NCBI RefSeq assembly: GCF_900113705.1
Contig: NZ_FOQI01000010.1
Coordinates: 122,251 to 186,250, forward strand
DNA: 64,000 nt
Source: Collimonas sp. OK307
GTDB lineage: Bacteria; Pseudomonadota; Gammaproteobacteria; Burkholderiales; Burkholderiaceae_D
Direction of reading: 5' to 3'
The translations under genes and the position numbers were made by a program. Below are positions 1 to 8,458 of this stretch, piece after piece; within the stretch, counting starts at the first letter, position 1; every line of letters begins with the position of its first letter. The notes beneath the pieces were generated by a model, which searched no databases, was not told the origin of the DNA, and worked only from the letters and a program-made list of their open reading frames with translations.

Positions 1-673
1 AAATCGCGTATGCGAAGCCAGTGCAAACCACGCCGAGGGCCAACACTGCGTACCAAGCCGTGGCCGAAACCGGCGCGGCCGGCCAATACAGGAATGCCAA
101 AGGCAATAACACCAGCGTCGCCGCCAATTGACTGCCGGATGCGACCACCAACGGTGGCACGCCGGCCAGCCGGGTTTTCGAATAATTGATCGCGAAACCG
201 TAAGACAGCGTGGCCAACAATACCGCGCCTGTCGCCAGCCAGACACCGGGCTGGCCCTCACCAATCTTGTCCCACACCAAGACAATCACGCCGGCCATGC
301 CCACCAGCATGCCGATGACTTGCGGCCGGCTCATTGGCGCTTTCAACCATACGAATGCAATCAGTCCAGTCCAAAGCGGGACGGTTGCATTGAGAACCGC
401 ATCGAAACCTGCGTTGACATACAAGGTCGAGTAGGCAAACAGTGAAAACGGCAGCGCCGAATTAGTCACCCCCACAACCAACAGCGGCCATGCCCTCCTG
501 CGCACATGAGCGCGGGCGGCGGCTGACCGCAGCACCGGCAGCAACACCAGTGCCGCTATCCCCACCCGCAAGGCAATCAGCGGCACCGGGCCGAATTCCG
601 GCGTGCCGACGCGCATGAAAAGAAACGACGCGCCCCAGATGGCGGCGAGCAAAAACAATTCGACGATATTCAT
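1..673 (-). CDS. DMT/EamA-family permease, C-terminal part cut by window edge
   Basis: The reading frame starts at the ATG on the minus strand at 673 and is open to the window edge, so about 224 residues are visible and the end is missing. The translation is a chain of hydrophobic segments beginning MNIVELFLLAAIWGASFLFM, the classic start of a drug/metabolite transporter (EamA domain). A central stretch reading VPLWTGLIAFVWLKAPMSRP matches the end of the first EamA repeat, and a second repeat follows. Such proteins sit in the inner membrane with 10 helices and export small metabolites or amino acids. The substrate cannot be told from sequence. The ribosome binding site is weak, but the start is supported because the first helix begins immediately. 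Confidence 0.85.
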   Translation of the reverse strand, partial: MNIVELFLLAAIWGASFLFMRVGTPEFGPVPLIALRVGIAALVLLPVLRSAAARAHVRRRAWPLLVVGVTNSALPFSLFAYSTLYVNAGFDAVLNATVPLWTGLIAFVWLKAPMSRPQVIGMLVGMAGVIVLVWDKIGEGQPGVWLATGAVLLATLSYGFAINYSKTRLAGVPPLVVASGSQLAATLVLLPLAFLYWPAAPVSATAWYAVLALGVVCTGFAYAI

Positions 674-1415
674 TGTTGGTCTTTTTGAGGTGGGATAAGC
701 ACGAAGCAGAAATTCGTTTTCATGCGGCAATATATCCGATAACCGCGAGATGCGTAAAAGACGGAAGAAGTTTTTGTAAAGATCTCTGCATCTCCACTTT
801 TCACACAGCGCCCACACCGACAAGGATGAAGTAAATTCCCGCTCCTGTTACGGCTCGCGCTACGGTTACCTACACCGACAGTCGAAAAAGACACGAGTTC
901 TTTTTATCTCTTGTCTAAAACGGACAACCTCTAATACCAATAAGATTTCCGTACACCACTATTCACAACGAGCTTCGAGGGCAGCCTGCGAATGCACTGT
1001 CATTTTTATCATTTTTTGTTAGCGCTCACATCCGGCATTCTGAGAAAAAAATATCCATATCGGCCATTTCAGGTGTCCGAACCAGACAAGGTTTTGTCAT
1101 TAACACTCCGTTTTGCAATCCTATTATCAGATCAACGCAAATGTTCTCACTCGGTGAGTCTAGTGTCGATCGCTTTCTCCGCATCGCTATCCGATCACCC
1201 TTGACCTTGTCGAAACAAGACATTTTCGTGTTGACTTGATGAGGCATCCGCAACGCCTGTTGCCGCATGGGAGCGCAACTCCGATCAAACAAACAGGAGC
1301 TGGCGGCTCAGCGCGTAGCTGGCATGCACTCATCGGTGGTAAAGCTTGCTTGTGGCTAGGGGCGCGCAGGCAAGACACTCTGGTGAATGATGCCCCACTC
1401 CAAGGAGAAACAGAA
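674..1415. other. 742-base gap between divergent genes
   Basis: No convincing gene is seen. It separates the minus-strand DMT permease from the plus-strand glycine-rich gene and must hold promoters for both. It is AT-rich around 880-1100. A TTGACC at about 1200 and a TTGACT at about 1223 could be -35 elements for the glycine-rich gene, but no good -10 box follows at normal spacing. Open frames here lack credible translation signals. Confidence 0.5.
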
Positions 1416-2054
1416 ATGAAAAAGCAAATTATTGCTGCATCCGTAGTTTCACTGTTCGCCGTCTCTGCATTCGCTCATCAATCGTCAGGCAGCACCACCA
1501 CCACCACTACAACTACCGTCACTAGCACCGCAGTTGCGGCATCTATCGGTGGCAATGGCGGCGCAGGCGGATCGGCAACTTCGGGCGGTGCAACTGGCGG
1601 ATCGGCAACCGGCGGTACGGCAACCGGCGGCAACTCAACTCAAACCATTAACGGCGGCTGGGCCAATACCGGTGGCAACTGGACCGGCGCTGGCGGCAGC
1701 ACAGCAACCGGCGGTGCAACTACGGCCGGCGCAAACACCAGCGGAGCCGCCAATGGCGGTAATAGCGGTAATAGCGGCAAGCACGGCGACACCTCTGGCG
1801 GGGCCGGCGGTTCAAGCAGCGCCACCGGTGGCACACAAGCCTATAACGGCAATGCATTTTCCGGCGGCGGAACAAGCACTAGCGGGACCGGTAACGCAGA
1901 TTCATCGATTAGTGGCGTCAGCAGTACCGGCGGCTCGGCTGGCAATTTTGTGTTTGGCGGTGGCGCAAAATCTGGCAACGCAACTGCCGGCAACGGCGGC
2001 TTTGGTGGCAATTCATCCTCGACAGCAGTAGTTGGCCTTCCTTACTCTTACTAA
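1416..2054 (+). CDS. secreted glycine-rich repeat protein
   Basis: A 212-residue protein. The start is placed at 1416 because AAGGAGAAA lies just upstream and the product then opens with a clean Sec signal peptide (MKKQIIAASVVSLFAVSAFA, about 20 residues). The mature part begins with a Thr tract and is then almost entirely Gly, Ser, Thr, Ala and Asn, with recurring TGGSATGG/GTATGG units. It has no Cys, almost no hydrophobic core and no recognised catalytic domain. It is probably exported and structurally disordered or adhesive, though this is inference. It is followed after 97 bases by a second glycine-rich secreted protein with the same repeat flavour, so the two look like an evolved pair. 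A strong hairpin lies between them. An open frame extends upstream to 1236, but that extension would bury the signal peptide. Confidence 0.75.
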   Translation: MKKQIIAASVVSLFAVSAFAHQSSGSTTTTTTTTVTSTAVAASIGGNGGAGGSATSGGATGGSATGGTATGGNSTQTINGGWANTGGNWTGAGGSTATGGATTAGANTSGAANGGNSGNSGKHGDTSGGAGGSSSATGGTQAYNGNAFSGGGTSTSGTGNADSSISGVSSTGGSAGNFVFGGGAKSGNATAGNGGFGGNSSSTAVVGLPYSY

Positions 2055-2089
2055 CAACAACAAGCAACGGCTCGGTTACCGATGAGTTG

Positions 2090-2119
2090 CGAGAGGGAAA
2101 AGAAATTTTTTCCCTCTCG
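2090..2119 (+). terminator. perfect 12-bp hairpin between the two glycine-rich genes
   Basis: CGAGAGGGAAAA at 2090-2101 is the exact inverse of TTTTCCCTCTCG at 2108-2119, with a 6-base loop. It begins 35 bases after the first glycine-rich stop and ends 32 bases before the next start. No long U run follows the stem, so it may be a partial terminator or an mRNA-end stabiliser that sets different levels of the two proteins. Confidence 0.6.
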
Positions 2120-2151
2120 TTTGCAAAACCAATCATTACGATGGAGAAGCC

Positions 2152-3045
2152 ATGAAACGCATACTTATAGGTATCCTGGTAGCCTCAGCCTTCGTTGCAC
2201 CAGTGGTAGCAAACGCCGGGGAATACGGATCAGGATCCGGGGGAACCCCGACAAACACAACAACAGCGACGGCCACATCAAACGCAAATGGCGGCGCCGG
2301 CGGCACTGGCGGCACGGCATCCGGCGGTACTGCAGCCGGCGGCACTGCTTCCAATACGATATCGGGAACATATGGCGCATCGGCCACCAATGGCGGTAGC
2401 GCAACCGGCGGCTCGGGGACCGGCGGCAATTCGAATGTGAGCGTATCGGTTTCACTGCCAGGTTCAGGTACCTCCGGCAGCGGCAGCGGTAGCGGAAGCG
2501 GAACAACCTCCGGCGCCGGAACCGGCTCCAGCAGCGCCGCAGGCGAACCAGGCAGCAGCGCCAACAACACCAAAGCCACAGTTGATTACGGCGGCACGTA
2601 TACCGTCAAGACCGTACCGAACATTGTCGCTCCATCATTGACCACAACCTTGTCCGACACTTGCATGGGTTCCGCATCGTTCGGCTTGTCCTTCACAGGT
2701 TTCGGCGCAACCGGCGGCACCACCATGGTCGACCAGGCTTGCGTACGCCGACTCGATTCGCGTGAGTTCCGTGCAATGGGTTTGAACGATGTCGCGCTTG
2801 CCTTGTTGTGCCAAAGCGAAGCAAATCGCAAAGCAGTTGAATCGACCGGACGTTCCTGCCCTGGCATGGAACGGGCAGCAGCACCTGGAGCACCAGCCGC
2901 ACCGGTTCCCCCTTCGGCAGCTTCAACCGGCGTGATCGGTCAAAATAATATAAATAATATCGGCGATCAGTACAAAGATCCCGTAATTCGTGCTCGACTT
3001 GGCCTGGATAAATTGCCAGATCTATCGCAATTAAAAGATCGCTAA
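2152..3045 (+). CDS. secreted glycine/serine-rich protein with a conserved-looking C-terminal Cys domain
   Basis: A 297-residue protein with start ATG at 2152 after GGAGAAGCC. The N-terminal 22 residues are a Sec signal peptide ending VVANA. Residues about 25-145 are low-complexity Gly/Ser/Thr repeats (TGGTASGGTAAGG, then GSGSGSGSG). Residues about 150-245 are different: a globular-looking segment with DTCMGSASFG, then DQACVRRLDSREFRAMGLND, then LLCQSEANRKAV and a final SCPG. These Cys residues could form disulfides in the periplasm. The tail is Ala/Pro-rich, then Asn-rich (NNINNIGDQ). I recall similar Cys/DxCVRRL segments from uncharacterised phage and betaproteobacterial proteins but cannot verify this. 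Function is unknown. A small OrfA-like gene starts 23 bases downstream and may be cotranscribed. Confidence 0.75.
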   Translation: MKRILIGILVASAFVAPVVANAGEYGSGSGGTPTNTTTATATSNANGGAGGTGGTASGGTAAGGTASNTISGTYGASATNGGSATGGSGTGGNSNVSVSVSLPGSGTSGSGSGSGSGTTSGAGTGSSSAAGEPGSSANNTKATVDYGGTYTVKTVPNIVAPSLTTTLSDTCMGSASFGLSFTGFGATGGTTMVDQACVRRLDSREFRAMGLNDVALALLCQSEANRKAVESTGRSCPGMERAAAPGAPAAPVPPSAASTGVIGQNNINNIGDQYKDPVIRARLGLDKLPDLSQLKDR

Positions 3046-3068
3046 CCACCAGAAGGCGAGGGAATGCC

Positions 3069-3362
3069 ATGAAGCGTTCGCCATTCTCAAGCGACCAAAT
3101 TGCTGCCGCTCTCAAACAGGAGGAGCTAGGCATGCCGTTGGCCGACGTGATCAGGCAAGCTGGAATTACCGAACGCACCTTCCTTAACTGGAAGAAGCAA
3201 TACGGTGGCCTGCAAGGTTATCCGCACGACATGAAGTGCCTGCAAGAAGAGAATGCCAAGCTGAAGCAAATTGTGGCTGAACTGACGCTGGAAAATTCTC
3301 GCCTGCAAGACGCGCTCGACGACAAAAGGGGAATACACGAACACTACAGTTCGTCCAATTGA
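3069..3362 (+). CDS. IS3-type transposase OrfA-like protein, no OrfB partner
   Basis: A 97-residue protein beginning MKRSPFSSDQIAAALKQEE. Residues about 5-55 form the helix-turn-helix of IS3/IS911 OrfA (GITERTFLNWKKQYGG), and residues about 60-90 form a Leu/Glu-rich coiled coil (LQEENAKLKQIVAELTLENS). In a live IS3 element the OrfA end overlaps OrfB, which carries the DDE catalytic core. Here no OrfB follows in any frame before the next gene at 3672, and no terminal inverted repeats were seen. It starts 23 bases after the glycine-rich gene with GGCGAGGGAA upstream. It is either an insertion-sequence relic or an OrfA recruited as a small DNA-binding protein; sequence alone does not decide. Confidence 0.75.
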   Translation: MKRSPFSSDQIAAALKQEELGMPLADVIRQAGITERTFLNWKKQYGGLQGYPHDMKCLQEENAKLKQIVAELTLENSRLQDALDDKRGIHEHYSSSN

Positions 3363-3671
3363 ATGAACGCAAAAACAGGTTGAGAGATGACAGTCCGATG
3401 AGCGATATTGCTTAAGTTCGGATGCAATAAAACAGTCTGGCACGCAGTTAAATGCTTGATGAAAATCAACATTGATGCACAGAGGAAATTTAAGAATGGA
3501 TTTTTTGTTGCCGTAAGAAATTTTGTGTGAATACACCACGGAACCAACTATATTTAACAATCATTCGCTGGACAAAATCTAATTTTGTAGCAGAATGGAA
3601 CATAGTAATTTACCAATAAAAAATTGCGTCCCGGCAATGCGGAAAGGTAGATTGCGTGTGGGGAGAGTCAC
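3363..3671. other. 309-base AT-rich gap
   Basis: No gene is seen. It follows the OrfA-like gene, where an OrfB would be expected, but no DDE-type reading frame remains. It should carry the promoter of the GlxA-type regulator at 3672. No clear -35/-10 pair could be assigned. Confidence 0.5.
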
Positions 3672-4706
3672 ATGGATATCGAGTGCGCAAAGACACTTGA
3701 GGTGATAGGCGACAGCAGCTCAGACACCAGCTCGACCAGACATATAGGGATTATCGTTTTCGAGGGGGTCGTACTGGCAGACGTGGTAGGCGCTGCAGAT
3801 GTCTTCGGCATCGGCGACAAGCTGATTTCGACGGTATTTCCTGGCACCACGCGTTACGCAGTTTCAGTTCTTTCTATCTCGGGCGGCATGATCATGTCGT
3901 CTGCCTCAGTGCAAATCATGACTTCATCGCTGGCATCTGTCGGCACACATCAGTTCGATACACTACTCATCGCCAGCGGCACCGGAAATTTCGACGCTTA
4001 CCGCGATCCCGATTTGATTGCCTGGCTTCAGCAAATGCGCAGCAGGGTACGCCGCATCGCCGCCATCTGCACCGGCGTATTCGTGATCGGCGCTGCAGGC
4101 TTCCTGAATAATCGTCGCGCCACTACGCATTGGGCATTGCTGGATAAACTGGCGCGCGAATTCCCTTTGATAAAAATCGACCGCGAAGCGCAAATCAGCG
4201 AAGACGATGGAATTTTCACGTCCTGCGACGTTGGCATGGCGACCGACCTGGCGCTGCGCCTGCTGGAAAACGATCTCGGCCCGACTGTTGCACGGCGCGT
4301 GGCGCAAAGCCTGGTGGTGTGCCAGCGTCGGCGCGATATGCCGACCGTCAACCAGGCGTCGCCAACCAATGCTCCCGTCAAGACCAGCAAGATCCACAAA
4401 GCTTCGCTCTGGTTTGTCGAGCATCTGGCCGACTCGATCAGCGTGGTCGACGCCGCCAATTATGTTTCCATGAGCGAGCGAAATTTCGTGCGGCAGTTCA
4501 AGCGTGAAACCGGGCAAACGCCGCATGACTTCCTGTTGAATCTGCGCCTGGAAGCTGTGCGCCAGCAACTGACAGAGACCGACCTGCCGGTAGACAAGAT
4601 TGCACGGCGCTGCGGTCTGTTCAGCGGCGAGCATGTCGCCAAACTGTTCCGCAAGCACATGTGGACTTCTCCGACCGAATATCGCAAGGGAATACGGCCG
4701 ACCTGA
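3672..4706 (+). CDS. GlxA-family AraC-type transcriptional regulator (DJ-1/PfpI + HTH)
   Basis: A 344-residue cytoplasmic regulator with start ATG at 3672 after GGGGAGAG. Residues about 25-190 form a DJ-1/PfpI (class I amidotransferase-like) domain. The nucleophile-elbow Cys is at residue 133 in AAICTGVFVIGAAG, although GlxA relatives are generally not proteases. Residues about 245-340 are a double helix-turn-helix AraC domain (YVSMSERNFVRQFKRETG, then IARRCGLFSGEHVAKLFR). The family senses small metabolites through the amidase-like domain and activates nearby catabolic genes. Here the next gene, 34 bases away on the same strand, is a diguanylate cyclase, so the two may share a transcript. 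The inducer and targets are unknown. Confidence 0.9.
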   Translation: MDIECAKTLEVIGDSSSDTSSTRHIGIIVFEGVVLADVVGAADVFGIGDKLISTVFPGTTRYAVSVLSISGGMIMSSASVQIMTSSLASVGTHQFDTLLIASGTGNFDAYRDPDLIAWLQQMRSRVRRIAAICTGVFVIGAAGFLNNRRATTHWALLDKLAREFPLIKIDREAQISEDDGIFTSCDVGMATDLALRLLENDLGPTVARRVAQSLVVCQRRRDMPTVNQASPTNAPVKTSKIHKASLWFVEHLADSISVVDAANYVSMSERNFVRQFKRETGQTPHDFLLNLRLEAVRQQLTETDLPVDKIARRCGLFSGEHVAKLFRKHMWTSPTEYRKGIRPT

Positions 4707-4740
4707 AACATGGATCAACGCGCTGTTGTCAGGAGATACG

Positions 4741-6306
4741 ATGAACGCTCCCATCGCGATAGCGCCTCGGCCAACGCATGTTAGCCTCAAGCCGCTACCC
4801 ATCACCTTTCTTGCAACCATCTTCGTAGTGCTGGTTTGCGCTTCGCTGATGACGATCGAAGTGTGGCGCAGCTGGAATGCGCACGATATCGCATTGCGCG
4901 AAACCGAAATTGCAACCTCCAACCTGGCGCGCGCCCTGTCGCAGCATGCCGACGACACCATCAAGGAAGCCGACACCGTGCTGGTAGGCGTGATTGAACG
5001 CCTGGAAACAGATGGCACCGCCAACGCCTCGCTCGAGCGCCTGCATAAATTACTGATCCAGCATATTGCTGAATTGCCGCAGTTGAATGACCTGTCCATC
5101 TATGATGAAAACGGACTATGGCTAGTCAACGCACGCAGCGGACCGATCCCGCTCGTCAACAACTCTGACCGGGAATACTTCGGCTATCACCGTTCCCACT
5201 CCAGCCGCGGAGCATACATCGGGCCGCCGATACGCAGCCGCTCCACCGGCGTATGGATCGTCACCGTATCGAGGCGTTTCAACCATCCCGACGGCAGTTT
5301 CGCCGGCCTGGTGTTGGGCACCATCAACATCGACTACTTCAAGAACTATTACGAAAGCTTCGATATCGGCCGCGCCGGTTCGATTTTTCTTAGCTTGAAT
5401 GACGGCACCATGCTGGTAAGGCGACCGATGGTGGAAGACGCCATCGGCAAAAACCTGTCTAACTATCCGATCTATCGCGACTACGCATCCAGGAGCGCGG
5501 TCGGCACGGCCATCATGCGCTCCGGCCAAGATGGCGTGGAGCGGTTGATCGCCTATCGGCATCTGGAGCAATATCCGCTATTCGTCACTGTCGCCCGCTC
5601 AAAAGAGGAAGTGCTATCCGACTGGCGCGCAGACACCTATCTGCATCTGTTAGGCGCCATGCTGCTGACGCTGGCCCTGGCCCTGCTGGGCTGGCGGCTG
5701 ATCCATCAGATCAAATTGCGCTTGCTGGCAGAAGCCGATCTGCTGCGGGTCCAGGAATCGCTGAAAAGCCTCAATCAGCATCTGGAACGACTCGCCTTGC
5801 AAGACAGCCTGACCGGCCTCGCCAACCGGCGCCAGTTCGACAGCGCGCTACGTGACGAATTCAGTCGCGCCGTGCGCACCGGGAATTCACTGGCGCTAGT
5901 GATGATCGATGTCGATTACTTCAAACAATATAATGATATTTACGGACATCTGGCCGGCGATGAATGCCTGCGGCAGATCAGCGACACCGTCAAAGCCAGC
6001 AAAAATCGTCCTGGCGACCTGGCGACCCGTTACGGCGGCGAAGAGATAGCAGTGTTGCTACCCGATACCAATCTGGCAGGTGCTGTTGCGGTTGCGGAAA
6101 AGATCCGGCTTGCCATCTACAATCTGCAGATCGAGCATCCTGGCGATCCTGAGGGTGTAGTCACTATCAGTGCCGGCGTCGATGCCTTCGTCCCGGTCAG
6201 GGATGGAAATGTTCCTTTTGAACTGATTCAGGCTGCCGACAGGGCGCTGTATGCGGCAAAATTTGCCGGTCGCAATCGCGTTTGCTCCAGCGCCGACCTG
6301 CGTTAA
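4741..6306 (+). CDS. membrane diguanylate cyclase with periplasmic Cache sensor
   Basis: A 521-residue protein. The start at 4741 is chosen for the AGGAGATACG ribosome site directly upstream; the frame is open further upstream inside the preceding gene. Helix 1 is at residues about 19-42. A periplasmic dCache-type domain (residues about 45-295) follows, then helix 2 at about 300-321, a short coiled linker and a GGDEF domain (about 355-520). The active site reads GGEE at residues 432-435, a permitted variant. An intact inhibitory site RPGD sits at 423-426, five residues ahead, so product feedback by c-di-GMP is expected. It should make c-di-GMP from two GTP in response to a periplasmic ligand, which could act on the exopolysaccharide locus in this window (inference). 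Confidence 0.93.
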   Translation: MNAPIAIAPRPTHVSLKPLPITFLATIFVVLVCASLMTIEVWRSWNAHDIALRETEIATSNLARALSQHADDTIKEADTVLVGVIERLETDGTANASLERLHKLLIQHIAELPQLNDLSIYDENGLWLVNARSGPIPLVNNSDREYFGYHRSHSSRGAYIGPPIRSRSTGVWIVTVSRRFNHPDGSFAGLVLGTINIDYFKNYYESFDIGRAGSIFLSLNDGTMLVRRPMVEDAIGKNLSNYPIYRDYASRSAVGTAIMRSGQDGVERLIAYRHLEQYPLFVTVARSKEEVLSDWRADTYLHLLGAMLLTLALALLGWRLIHQIKLRLLAEADLLRVQESLKSLNQHLERLALQDSLTGLANRRQFDSALRDEFSRAVRTGNSLALVMIDVDYFKQYNDIYGHLAGDECLRQISDTVKASKNRPGDLATRYGGEEIAVLLPDTNLAGAVAVAEKIRLAIYNLQIEHPGDPEGVVTISAGVDAFVPVRDGNVPFELIQAADRALYAAKFAGRNRVCSSADLR

Positions 6307-6340
6307 CCTATGGTTATCTCGCGGTTATCTCGTGGTTTGC

Positions 6341-6535
6341 TCATGTCCTGCCACGACGTCCCCGTTCATACACAAGGGAACCAACGGCTATCAAACGATA
6401 TAACTCCTGTTCGGTCAGCTTGTATGACAGTGCCGCAATCTCCCGCGCCAGCATACCGATCAGTAAATCATTTCCCGGTATCTGCGCTTGTGGGCTGGCG
6501 CAAGCTATCAAATCTACTATCTGTTCGGCTCTCAT
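6341..6535 (-). CDS. small hypothetical protein, 64 residues
   Basis: The frame starts MRAEQIVDLIACASPQAQIP and is preceded by a purine-rich GGGGTGGGG. The product is predicted helical, with a leucine-rich middle (LLIGMLAREIAALSYKLTEQ) and an Arg-rich end. It has no signal peptide or known motif. It lies convergent to the diguanylate cyclase, 34 bases from its stop. Amino-acid usage looks protein-like, but there is no family recognition, so it stays hypothetical. A 70-residue frame at 6604-6816 on the same strand is weaker and is not called. Confidence 0.45.
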   Translation of the reverse strand: MRAEQIVDLIACASPQAQIPGNDLLIGMLAREIAALSYKLTEQELYRLIAVGSLVYERGRRGRT

Positions 6536-6823
6536 GACCCCACCCCCGAAAAATTAAATACACGATTTCAGCCTTTTTTTTGCTTGTCTTCCTACTGCGT
6601 TTTTTATCGACTGACTCCCTGCCGGGACATGGCCGTTGCTAATTGGACTGTGGGTAGCTGACGCCAGGTTTCAACTTGTAGCGTCTGCGCAATACGGGCT
6701 CCGGGATCTGGCTTCAACATTACTGGAGCGACAGTGGCCGGCATCTCATGCTTGCCATGCATTCGGTATTGAAACAAGGAAGCCTGGCACCCTGCCAGCG
6801 CTTCCTTGAAAAGCACTCAACCG

Positions 6824-8458
6824 TTATTTCTTAACACCGCCCAACAGTCCGCCAAGCAAACCTGTTACCGGCGCCAACGGGCTGGCGGTTGATCCAGTTC
6901 CACCACTGACTGCACCAGTCAAGCCGGCAACCAGATTGGTGACCGGAGCCAGTGGACTGGCCCCTGCGCCTGCACCCGCCGCACCGCCGACCGCACCAGT
7001 CAAGCTACCGACCAGCTTGGTGACCGGGGCCAACGGGCCGGCGCCAGCACCTGTTGTACCGCCAACCGCGCCAGTCAAGCCGCTCAACAAGCCGGTTACC
7101 GGAGCCAATGGTCCGCCGGTTGAGCCTGTTGTACCGCCGACCGCACCGGTCAAGCCACTCAACAAACCGGTTACCGGAGCCAATGGCCCACCAGTTGAAC
7201 CTGTAGCACCGCCGAGACCGCCGGTCAAACCGCTCAGCAAGCCGGTTACCGGAGCCAGTGGGCCGCTACCCGAACCTGAGGCGCCGCCGAGACCGCCAGT
7301 CAAACCACCCAGCAAACCGGTGACCGGGCCCAACGGACCGCCACCGGCAGCTCCGCCCACCCCACCAAGTACGCCCGTAAGAGCGCTATTCAAAGGCTGC
7401 AATAAGCCGCCGGTCTTGTTGCCGAGCAGAGGTTGACCGGTACCGACCAGGGCATTCGTGCCGAGACCCGCTACGATAATGCCTACATCGCTCACCACCG
7501 GCCCCAGGTTGCTGACCACAGGCGCCTTGGTGCCGGTCAGTGCGCTTCCCAGAGTATTTACGGCACCGCCGGCCGTCACCAGCAAGGTATTCGCCGGCAG
7601 GTTCAGGCCGGTTGTATTGCCGATTGTTTGCGTCAAGGTAGTCACCATGCTGGTCAGCGGCACAATTGCCTGGCCGGCTGTCTGGGTGATTTGTTGCACC
7701 GGACCGGAAGTCAAGGCGCCGGTCAACGGGGCTCCCAGTCCGGCGACAGTAGCGCCGACCTTTGTCACCACATCGCCCAGAGGCGTGGTCACTACGGCCA
7801 ATGGCGCCAATGGGCCGCTGCCTAGTCCGGAGACCAGTTGTCCTGCGCTCTCTACAGTCTTTCCCAGACCCGTGACTACCCCGCCGGTGCTGCCGAGCGT
7901 AGTGCCGACCGCGTTCGGATTGGTGCCGAGCTGACCTAGTCCGTTGGTGATACCGGCACCTAATGTAGAAACAATGCCAGTGCCGTTATCAACCACTCCG
8001 GCCAAGCCGCTTTTTGCCTGCGGCGACAGGATCGGCACGTTATTGATCACCGTGTTGCCTACCCCGTCAAGCGCGGCGCCTGTACCAGATACGGTGCCAC
8101 CAAGGTTGGTGAGCAAGTTACTTGCTGCACCTGTGCCACCACCGCCGTTGTTACCACCACCACCGTTGTTACCACCACCGTTGTTGCCACCACCACCGTT
8201 GTTGCCACCACCACCGTTGTTGCCGCCACCGCCGTTGTTGCCGCCGCCGTCACCCCCGCCACCGTTGCCGCTACCGCTACCGCCGTCGCCACCCCCGCCT
8301 GCGCCTGCGCCGCCGCCTGTACCAGCGCCAGCTCCCTGTCCGGTTCCTGCTGCAGAACCAAGTGATTTACCCAGGTCGCCGCCGCTGGCGCAACCGACCA
8401 ACAAACTGGTCAACAATAACGATGCGACAATCAGGCCGCCTTTGTGCGATGTATTCAT
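6824..8458 (-). CDS. glycine-rich repeat lipoprotein (collagen-like family)
   Basis: A 544-residue lipoprotein. The start at 8458 is chosen because AAGGGGAAA precedes it and the product then opens with a lipoprotein signal peptide ending LLVGC (Cys23). Residues about 25-115 are Gly-rich with a run of GGGGNN units. The middle (about 120-365) repeats Thr/Leu/Gly/Val segments such as VVTGLGKTVESAGQLVSGLG. From about residue 370 to the end there are seven tandem 25-residue units around GPLAPVTGLLSGLTGAVGG. Annotation systems often call such proteins collagen-like, though strict Gly-X-Y triplets are not prominent here. It is probably anchored in the outer membrane and surface-exposed or involved in cohesion (inference). 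It is flanked by a long AT-rich leader containing an 18-bp palindrome. Confidence 0.8.
   Translation of the reverse strand: MNTSHKGGLIVASLLLTSLLVGCASGGDLGKSLGSAAGTGQGAGAGTGGGAGAGGGGDGGSGSGNGGGGDGGGNNGGGGNNGGGGNNGGGGNNGGGNNGGGGNNGGGGTGAASNLLTNLGGTVSGTGAALDGVGNTVINNVPILSPQAKSGLAGVVDNGTGIVSTLGAGITNGLGQLGTNPNAVGTTLGSTGGVVTGLGKTVESAGQLVSGLGSGPLAPLAVVTTPLGDVVTKVGATVAGLGAPLTGALTSGPVQQITQTAGQAIVPLTSMVTTLTQTIGNTTGLNLPANTLLVTAGGAVNTLGSALTGTKAPVVSNLGPVVSDVGIIVAGLGTNALVGTGQPLLGNKTGGLLQPLNSALTGVLGGVGGAAGGGPLGPVTGLLGGLTGGLGGASGSGSGPLAPVTGLLSGLTGGLGGATGSTGGPLAPVTGLLSGLTGAVGGTTGSTGGPLAPVTGLLSGLTGAVGGTTGAGAGPLAPVTKLVGSLTGAVGGAAGAGAGASPLAPVTNLVAGLTGAVSGGTGSTASPLAPVTGLLGGLLGGVKK
6827..7343 (-). repeat. seven tandem 75-bp units encoding 25-residue repeats
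   Basis: Read on the minus strand, seven successive units encode variants of a block with core PLAPVTGLLSGLTG, separated by Gly/Ala/Ser/Thr-rich spacers. The inner units are the most alike (AVGGTTGSTG spacers), which suggests recent unit duplication. Copy number may vary between strains. Confidence 0.7.
8136..8250 (-). repeat. short tandem DNA repeats encoding GGGGNN units
   Basis: The plus strand shows repeated ACCACCACCGTTGTTGCC-like 15- and 18-base units. They encode the Gly/Asn tract near the N-terminus of the lipoprotein. The units are in frame, so slippage would change length without frameshift. Confidence 0.7.

Noticed and set aside
3448..3465. TGGCACGCAGTTAAATG resembling a sigma-54 -24 element
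   Set aside because: The -12 TTGC part is missing at the required spacing.
3963..5099. Long open frame on the minus strand across the GlxA-type and cyclase genes
   Set aside because: It is antisense to two clearly functional genes and has no family features or ribosome site; high GC creates such frames.
6604..6816. 70-residue minus-strand frame after the lipoprotein gene
   Set aside because: No ribosome site, no domain and atypical composition; left uncalled.
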